Of a stretch of DNA of 46,248 nt, positions 41,310-46,248 are shown in pieces (the first letter of the stretch is position 1; each line of letters opens with the position of its first letter). The stretch is from Synechococcales cyanobacterium bin31.maxbin.ball.101. Its GTDB lineage: Bacteria; Cyanobacteriota; Cyanobacteriia; Leptolyngbyales; Leptolyngbyaceae. The position numbers were made by a program, and so were the translations under genes. The stretch lies in assembly GCA_013298165.1 (NCBI GenBank), contig JAAFJU010000023.1, forward strand, positions 1 through 46,248, given 5' to 3'. The notes beneath the pieces are model-generated. The model saw nothing but the letters and a program-made list of their open reading frames with translations, made no database searches and was not told where the DNA came from.

Positions 41310-42920
41310 CTAGCGGGTAAATCGCTTGAGGTCGGGATTGAATTTGGCTTTGAGCTTATCGAGTTCTGATTTTAGAACGCCCTTACTGGTGGTGGCGTCG
41401 CTGACGGATCTCCAAGTGGCGCTCAGAATTGACCATTCTTGGATCAGAGATTGCAACTGGGCGTTGAAGGGCATTTCGACCACTAGGGCACAGCGATCGG
41501 GCTGGCCTTGGGAAAACAGTAAGAGGTGATAGCGACCCCGTTCCCCGAGAAGACGCAGGGTATCTTGGCCTTGGGGGGTCGCCAGATCCAGATATTGTGG
41601 GAACCAACGCGGGTCGCGATCGGGATGGCCTGCGCGGTTATACAGAGCGGTCATCCACAGCGCCATGGGATGGGGCGAGGGCAGACAGATCATGTTTTTG
41701 TAGGTGCGGTTGTACATCTGGTGCATTCGGATTTGTTGCACTTCGGCGTCCGGCAGCATGGCCCAGACTAACGGCAATCGCTTTTGACAGATCTCTAAGG
41801 GCTGGGTGAAGGTGATCAGTTGATTGCTGGGCTTGTCTTTGGGCCAGCAGGCTTGATGGTACAGTTCGTCCACCAAGGACATAGTGAGGCGAGGAGTGGC
41901 GGTTTTGACTTCGCTGGAGTCTTCAATGGTGCCCGTCTGGCGCGTGACATCTGGGGCGGAGACGGGGGTGGGGCTGGAGGAGGGCTGCGATCGCCGACCG
42001 ATGCTGTAGTGCTCTTCTAGCGGTTCGAGCTGCTTGAGAATCTCGATGACGGATTGGGGCCGATTTTTGGCTTCTTTGGCGAGGCAAGCCATGACCAGCG
42101 ACTCCAAGGCGCGGGGGAGATTGATACTGGGGAGGGCGACCTTGAGGGGTTTGGGGGGTTGGGTGGTGTGGGCGCGATACCATCCGGCGAAGGTGTGGGT
42201 TTCGGCTTGGAGGGGGATTTGCCCGGTGAGCATCTCGAACATCATGATGCCGAGACTGTAGATGTCCGATCGGGCATCCAGTTCCCGGCCTTCCATTTGC
42301 TCAGGCGAGGAGTAGACCATGGTGCCCATGAAGGTGCTGGTTTGGTTGGCATCTTCTTGCAGCACTTTGGAAATGCCGAAGTCCAAGACCTTGACCAGTT
42401 CGCCGAGGCTTTGGTCCTGCATGACCAGCATGTTACTGGGTTTGATATCGCGGTGGATGATGGGACAGAGGGCACCGTTGACATCAATGCCTTGGTGAGC
42501 CGCCTGTAGTCCCAAACAAATTTGACGCATCATGGAGAGAAAGCGTCGGAGTTCTAGGGGTTGCTTGCGGACGATTTCGTTGAGTCCATCGCCCTGCAAG
42601 TATTCCATGACGTAATAAGGAACGCCATCGCTGTCAAAGTCGTAGTCGCTAACCCGAACGATGTGAATACTTTTTTGACCCAGTTGTGCGCAGATACTGG
42701 CTTCGTTACGAAATCGTCCGCACATTTTGTCGCTGATCAGGCCCTTAGAGAGAACTTTGACGGCCACGAGTGCGCCGCCAAGGCGCATGTCTCTGGCTTT
42801 GTAGACGCGACCCATGGCCCCTTTCCCGATCAGGTCCAGCATCTGATAGCGATCGTTTAGTAATTCAAGTTTAGCTTCAGGCTTGGACATCGAAGGAACC
42901 ATTACAGGAATGGAAGTCAT
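41310..42920 (-). CDS. Serine/threonine protein kinase (Hanks type) with unrecognised C-terminal domain
   Basis: A 536-residue kinase. The catalytic domain (about 25-290) is complete: glycine loop IGKGAMGRVYKA, Lys55 in VAVKVL, catalytic Asp158 in IIHRDIKPSNML, DFG at 180-182, SSPEQ in place of APE, and SDIYSLGIMMFEMLTG. The activation segment has several Thr/Ser (NQTSTFMGT). After a Ser/Pro/Thr linker (about 310-345) a C-terminal domain of ~190 residues (WPKDKPSNQLITFTQPLEICQ, MHQMYNRTYKNMICLPSPHP, GERGRYHLLLFSQGQPDRC) is not one I recognise. There is no membrane segment, PASTA or WD40 domain, so the kinase is cytosolic and differs from the receptor type. The frame is open to TTG 42932; ATG 42920 is the first good start, and Met at 42890 is also possible. 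Confidence 0.9.
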   Translation of the reverse strand: MTSIPVMVPSMSKPEAKLELLNDRYQMLDLIGKGAMGRVYKARDMRLGGALVAVKVLSKGLISDKMCGRFRNEASICAQLGQKSIHIVRVSDYDFDSDGVPYYVMEYLQGDGLNEIVRKQPLELRRFLSMMRQICLGLQAAHQGIDVNGALCPIIHRDIKPSNMLVMQDQSLGELVKVLDFGISKVLQEDANQTSTFMGTMVYSSPEQMEGRELDARSDIYSLGIMMFEMLTGQIPLQAETHTFAGWYRAHTTQPPKPLKVALPSINLPRALESLVMACLAKEAKNRPQSVIEILKQLEPLEEHYSIGRRSQPSSSPTPVSAPDVTRQTGTIEDSSEVKTATPRLTMSLVDELYHQACWPKDKPSNQLITFTQPLEICQKRLPLVWAMLPDAEVQQIRMHQMYNRTYKNMICLPSPHPMALWMTALYNRAGHPDRDPRWFPQYLDLATPQGQDTLRLLGERGRYHLLLFSQGQPDRCALVVEMPFNAQLQSLIQEWSILSATWRSVSDATTSKGVLKSELDKLKAKFNPDLKRFTR

Positions 42921-43124
42921 GGTAAGGCACAAAAACGGATCGGCAGGATTAAGGCGGCAAGATGCAAATTATGGTGTCTCTCTTAGTATCGACAGAACCC
43001 TCACTAAAATCAACGTAATTTTCAATGCTGACGATCGATGGTTTGGAATCGCTGAGGTTTGCGATCAGAAGTTTGCGATCAATCGACTGCGATCGATATG
43101 CGATTTTTGCAATCTTACGGTGGT

Positions 43125-43571
43125 CTATTGCGGTGCGCGTTCGATGATGGCTTCAAGGGCGCTGTTGAGGTAATGTCCAGCGAGGATGCCGCTGGAGAAG
43201 TGGTATCGATCGTCTGTAACGCGATAGAGGGTTTCAAAGCCACTGCGACGTTGCCGATCGCCCAAGGCCCAGTAGCGTTGAATAATGGAGTCCGGTGCAA
43301 TCCAGCCTTCGCCTTCTACGCGCCCGAGTTCCGTATGTTGTAGAACGTAAGTGTAGCGTTGATTTCCGGTATCGAATCGACCTCGGTACTGAAAGTCGAT
43401 ATTCTCATGATCGCTATCTGCAAAGACCAGCCGCATGACCATGTTGAACCAGTCATCCCGGCTCCAGGTAATGATAATTTTGCCTTTGACGGGAACGGGC
43501 ATTGCGCCTTTGTCTAGCCAAGTGCCCTGAAGGGTCCAGGTGCCAGATTCTAATAAAAAGGTGTGGCTCAC
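43125..43571 (-). CDS. Small conserved beta-rich protein, function unknown
   Basis: A 148-residue soluble protein with no signal peptide. Repeated beta-strand patterns rich in Trp, Tyr and Arg (ESGTWTLQGTWLDK, GKIIITWSRDDWFNMVMRLVF, IDFQYRGRFDTGNQRYTYVLQHTELGRVEGEGWI, QRRSGFETLYRVTDDRYHFSSGIL) suggest a small barrel, perhaps lipocalin- or fatty-acid-binding-like. I do not recognise the family. It lies between the Ser/Thr kinase and anmK on the same strand, with ~60 bases to anmK and ~200 to the kinase, so it may be read with anmK. The start ATG at 43571 is the only reasonable one. Confidence 0.7.
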   Translation of the reverse strand: MSHTFLLESGTWTLQGTWLDKGAMPVPVKGKIIITWSRDDWFNMVMRLVFADSDHENIDFQYRGRFDTGNQRYTYVLQHTELGRVEGEGWIAPDSIIQRYWALGDRQRRSGFETLYRVTDDRYHFSSGILAGHYLNSALEAIIERAPQ

Positions 43572-43630
43572 AGGCTTGTCTCGGTGGACTGAACGTAACA
43601 GAATGCGGGCCTATGCTAACACAGGAGATT

Positions 43631-44773
43631 CTAGAGAACGTCGTGAATTTCCCCCAGAAGGACAGTTTTTGTGGCTCCGGTGACTTGGGGGAGATTACCA
43701 GGATGGTGGGTTTTTCGCCAGTAGGCGAGGACGGCGAAGGCGATCGCTTCTTTGGCATCGGCGTTGAGTCCGGCTTCGTCGGTGGTGAGGACGTGGCTGG
43801 TGGGGAGGTTGGTTTGAATGCGGGATTTGAGGTATCCATTGCGACTTCCGCCGCCACAGAGTAGGACTTCGTCGGGGATTTCGGGGAGGAATTGTTGGTA
43901 GCTGAGGGCGATCGATCGGGCGGTGAGTTCGGTGAGGGTGGCGAGAAAGTCTTCGGGTTTGAGTTGGTAGGGGAGGGCGTCTTGGTGGCAGGTTTCGAGG
44001 TAGGCGGCGCTGAATTGTTCGCGGCCTGTGGATTTGGGGGGAGCTTGTTGGAAAAAGCTTTGATTGAGCCAGTTTGTCACCAATTCCTGACAAATTTGGC
44101 CTGTAGCGGCCCAGGCTCCGTTGGAGTCGTAGGTTTGTTTGCCTTGGGTGAATTGGGTGATGGCGAGGTCGAGAAGCATATTTCCGGGTCCGGTGTCCCA
44201 GCCGAGGATGAGGGGGCTGGCGGCGGGGAGATAGGTTACGTTGCCGATGCCGCCGATGTTTTGGATGGCGCGGCTGTGGGTGGGATGGGTGAGGAGGGCG
44301 GCATCGATCGGCGGAACTAAAGGCGCGCCTTGGCCTTGGGCGGCGATGTCAGCGGCGCGGAAGTTGCTGATGGTTTCGATCTGGGTCAGGTGGGCGATTA
44401 AGGCTCCGCGTCCGAGTTGGAGGCTATAGCCGAGGCCCGAGTTTGTCGTAATTTGGTCCAATGTGCGGGGACGGTGGAAGACGGTTTGGCCGTGGGAGCC
44501 GATCAGGTCTGCTTTGGGGTGGTTTTGGTTGATGGCGATCGCGGCTTTGGCAAATTCTTGGGCGATCGTGTCGTCGAGTGTTGCAAAACTCTCCAGATCC
44601 AGTTTTTCACCGCCGCAGACGGCGAGGATTTGCGATCGGAGTTCGTCGGGATAGGGATAGGTTTCGGCTTGGAGGAGGTGGGTGGTGATGTCGGTGCCGG
44701 AGCCTTCGATTTCGACGAGGGCGGCATCAATGCCATCCACAGAGGTGCCACTCATCAGTCCAATAATTCGCAT
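43631..44773 (-). CDS. anmK: Anhydro-N-acetylmuramic acid kinase
   Basis: A 380-residue sugar kinase that opens and phosphorylates anhydroMurNAc to MurNAc-6-phosphate in peptidoglycan recycling. The N-terminus [21 protein letters not shown] is diagnostic. [71 protein letters not shown] and [14 protein letters not shown] complete the ASKHA-fold motifs with the catalytic Asp in [17 protein letters not shown]. Length is normal. A ROK-family sugar kinase gene is the next gene upstream on the same strand, separated by a 39-base tandem repeat array, so they may share a transcript, though the array hairpins could attenuate it. No murQ-type etherase is in view. Confidence 0.95.
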   Translation of the reverse strand: MRIIGLMSGTSVDGIDAALVEIEGSGTDITTHLLQAETYPYPDELRSQILAVCGGEKLDLESFATLDDTIAQEFAKAAIAINQNHPKADLIGSHGQTVFHRPRTLDQITTNSGLGYSLQLGRGALIAHLTQIETISNFRAADIAAQGQGAPLVPPIDAALLTHPTHSRAIQNIGGIGNVTYLPAASPLILGWDTGPGNMLLDLAITQFTQGKQTYDSNGAWAATGQICQELVTNWLNQSFFQQAPPKSTGREQFSAAYLETCHQDALPYQLKPEDFLATLTELTARSIALSYQQFLPEIPDEVLLCGGGSRNGYLKSRIQTNLPTSHVLTTDEAGLNADAKEAIAFAVLAYWRKTHHPGNLPQVTGATKTVLLGEIHDVL

Positions 44774-44804
44774 ATCTGTAATTCCACAATGGTTTATAAC
44801 GCCG

Positions 44805-44935
44805 GGGTTCGACTCCGCTCACCCCTCGATACTCGTAGGCTGAGCGGAGTCGAAGCCTCACCCCTCGATACTCGTAGGCTGAGCGGAGTCGAAGCCTCAC
44901 CCCTCAATACTCGTAGGCTGAGCGGAGTCGAAGCC
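44805..44935. repeat. 39-bp tandem repeat array of the REP-like palindromic unit
   Basis: Three head-to-tail 39-base units start at 44838, 44877 and 44916 (each: 20-base GGCTGAGCGGAGTCGAAGCC plus 19 bases TCACCCC...ACTCGTA; the third ends after the palindromic part). They are preceded by an inverted copy, GGTTCGACTCCGCTCACCCC (44805-44824), so a strong hairpin can form with any of the three. The unit is the same family as at 1138, 2347 and 2551. It lies between two minus-strand kinase genes and could affect their co-transcription. Confidence 0.85.
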
Positions 44936-44961
44936 TGAACCGAACGCAAAATTTAGGGATT

Positions 44962-45864
44962 TCACAATCTACTCATAACCAAGTCCAAAGCTAGTTTTGC
45001 CGCACCGAACATTCCGGCTTGGTTTCCCAGTTCAGCTTTGATTAATTTTACGCCTTCTCGGGATGGAGCCGACACCCGTTGATTGATTTCGGCGATCGCA
45101 CCCTCAAAAAAGAAGTCACTACTGCCCGAAATGCCACCACCAATGACGATCGCCTCGGGATTCAACACATAGATCAACGTCGTCAGTCCAATGCCCAAAT
45201 CGCGTCCGTAGTCTTTCCAAAACTTGAGGGCGTCGGAGTCTCCCGCTTGAGCCAGTTCGCCGAGGATGCCGGGGTCTTGACCCGATCGACGGACGATCGC
45301 GCTGATGCAAAGCTGCTGTTCAAGGGAGCCGCGATTGCCACTGTTGCAAGGATGACCATCGGGATTAAAACTAATGGAACCCAATTCTCCCGCCGCTCCG
45401 TTGTGGCCTGTGAAGAGTTTTCCATCGAGAATGATACCGCCGCCCACTCCCGTTCCTAAGGTGAGAAGAACCAGGTTTTGATACCATCTGCCTGCGCCTT
45501 TCCAGGCTTCTCCAAGGGCGGCGCAGTTGGCATCGTTGGCGATACGACAGGGCAAGCTGAGGTTGGATTCGATCCGATCGGCCACCGCTACATTCGTCCA
45601 TTCGGGGAGATTAATGGAGAGTTTTGCAATGCGGCCTGTGGGGTCTGAGGGTCCGGGGGTGCCGATGCCGATCGCTTGGGCGGTGCGATCGGGGTCAAGC
45701 TGGGGGATGGCGGCGACGATCGAGGTTAAAACCGCGTCGGGGGTGGCGGGTTGGGGCGTGGGGATTTTAAGAAATTGCAGGGCATTGCCTTGAGCATCAA
45801 AACGACCGAGTTTGATGGCGGTGCCGCCGATGTCGATGCCGAGGACTTGAGGGTTTGGGGGCAT
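44962..45864 (-). CDS. ROK-family sugar kinase (glucokinase/N-acetylhexosamine kinase type)
   Basis: A 300-residue ROK kinase. Phosphate loop LGIDIGGTAIKLGRFD, IGIGTPGP, catalytic Asp in RIANDANCAALGEAW, TLGTGVGGGIILDGKLFTGHNGAAGELG with the ROK sugar-contact residues, and IVIGGGISGS are all present. The zinc motif CxCGxxGCxE of typical ROK proteins is reduced to HPCNSGNRGSLEQ: one of the Cys remains and the others are replaced. I associate this form with a cyanobacterial glucokinase group, where zinc may not be bound. There is no N-terminal helix-turn-helix, so it is a kinase and not a ROK repressor. It precedes anmK on the same strand. Substrate (glucose, GlcNAc or ManNAc) cannot be decided from sequence. 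Confidence 0.9.
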   Translation of the reverse strand: MPPNPQVLGIDIGGTAIKLGRFDAQGNALQFLKIPTPQPATPDAVLTSIVAAIPQLDPDRTAQAIGIGTPGPSDPTGRIAKLSINLPEWTNVAVADRIESNLSLPCRIANDANCAALGEAWKGAGRWYQNLVLLTLGTGVGGGIILDGKLFTGHNGAAGELGSISFNPDGHPCNSGNRGSLEQQLCISAIVRRSGQDPGILGELAQAGDSDALKFWKDYGRDLGIGLTTLIYVLNPEAIVIGGGISGSSDFFFEGAIAEINQRVSAPSREGVKLIKAELGNQAGMFGAAKLALDLVMSRL

Positions 45865-45911
45865 GGGATTTGGGGATATGAGGCGTTGAGACTTTCTAGA
45901 TGAATAGCGTT

Positions 45912-46248
45912 ATGATCGCGATCGATTTCACAGATTTTACAACAGTTGTAATTGCTATGTTCTTGAGTCCTCCTATGTTAGCTACGGTTGCGGCGGAAAA
46001 TGCGCCGATCGTTCTCAGTAGTGTATTGCTGAGTTTAGTGGTCATTTATTTGGCCAGTAAACTGGGTGCCGAAGTTGCAAAACGGTTTGACTTTTCCCCG
46101 GTGTTGGGCGAACTGATTGCTGGGGTCGTCGTCGGAATTTCTGCCCTTCATTTGGTCATGTTTCCCGAGGGCGGTTTTGAGGCCACGGATTCGGTGGTCA
46201 TGACGGCGATTCAAACGCTGAATCATTTGACCCCTGAAAGCTTAAATG
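45912..46248 (+). CDS. Cation:proton antiporter (CPA2/Kef-Na/H exchanger type), 5' part only
   Basis: The start of a membrane transporter that runs off the right edge. The frame reads PIVLSSVLLSLVVIYLASKLG, then AEVAKRFDFSPVLGELIAGVVVG and ISALHLVMFPEGGF. The pattern 'L...A...RF.FSPVLGELIAG...G' is the first helix pair of CPA2-family antiporters (KefB/NhaS type). In-frame starts are ATG 45912, 45957 and 45975; none has a clear ribosome binding site, and I take the outermost. It is divergent from the ROK kinase gene with a 47-base gap. About 110 codons are visible; the ion-binding helices are outside the window. Confidence 0.75.
   Translation, partial: MIAIDFTDFTTVVIAMFLSPPMLATVAAENAPIVLSSVLLSLVVIYLASKLGAEVAKRFDFSPVLGELIAGVVVGISALHLVMFPEGGFEATDSVVMTAIQTLNHLTPESLN

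Noticed and set aside
44805-44824. tRNA T-arm-like sequence GGTTCGACTCC
   Set aside because: It belongs to the dispersed REP-like palindrome; no acceptor stem, anticodon arm or CCA-side pairing can be found around it.
44838-44935. Possible CRISPR array
   Set aside because: The 39-base units follow one another directly; there are no unique spacers between them and no cas genes in the window.

Overview
The window is cyanobacterial chromosome. The evidence is the high density of the HIP1-type palindrome CGATCG/GCGATCGC in nearly every gene, an SLH-domain porin of the cyanobacterial type, and several families typical of the phylum: DUF3288, DUF928 beside a CHASE2 kinase, AAA-like (PF14516-type) proteins and an Rpn-type nuclease with a DUF4351-like tail. 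I cannot name the genus. All family assignments come from reading motifs; no search was run.

Layout. 1-6100 is mostly housekeeping: a small secreted barrel-like protein, pdhB (pyruvate dehydrogenase E1 beta), a minus-strand group (DUF3288, LD-carboxypeptidase, membrane protein), a VOC protein and an aspartate-type aminotransferase. 6149-15024 is an exopolysaccharide locus. An ancestral unit of a GH26 glycosidase (minus) divergent from a GT2 synthase plus a TPR/outer-membrane barrel (plus) appears to have been duplicated. One copy of the GT2-TPR-barrel pair is intact (11370-15024). The other has a GT2 with two Trp-to-stop changes and a barrel protein without its TPR domain (7645-10783). The second GH26 survives only as a 5' stub (10766-10954).

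15025-16995 is a scar. Fragments of a STAND/NTPase-TPR gene lie on both sides of an AT-rich, HIP1-free gene for a putative HExxH metalloprotein. Then come an Rpn-like nuclease, a Snf2-family helicase and glyQ (all minus), an SLH porin and a secreted Pro/Lys/Asp-rich protein (plus), and a coiled-coil protein (minus). A compact plus-strand operon follows: DUF1190 (YgiB-like) lipoprotein, glutathionylspermidine-synthase-like ATP-grasp (YgiC-like) and a ferritin-like diiron protein. Next is a large HEAT-TM-STAND-HEAT membrane protein.

33041-40419 is a minus-strand signalling cluster transcribed DUF928, CHASE2 histidine kinase, REC-histidine kinase, REC-PAS, AAA-like ATPase. The right end holds a cytochrome b561-type protein, a Ser/Thr kinase, a small conserved protein, anmK (anhydroMurNAc kinase), a ROK sugar kinase and the start of a cation:proton antiporter cut by the window edge.

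The regions most worth attention are the decaying/intact EPS duplication with a conserved upstream dyad, the HExxH gene inside a broken STAND-TPR gene, the DUF1190/ATP-grasp/diiron operon, and the membrane-spanning HEAT-STAND protein. Several dispersed and tandem repeats occupy the gaps.
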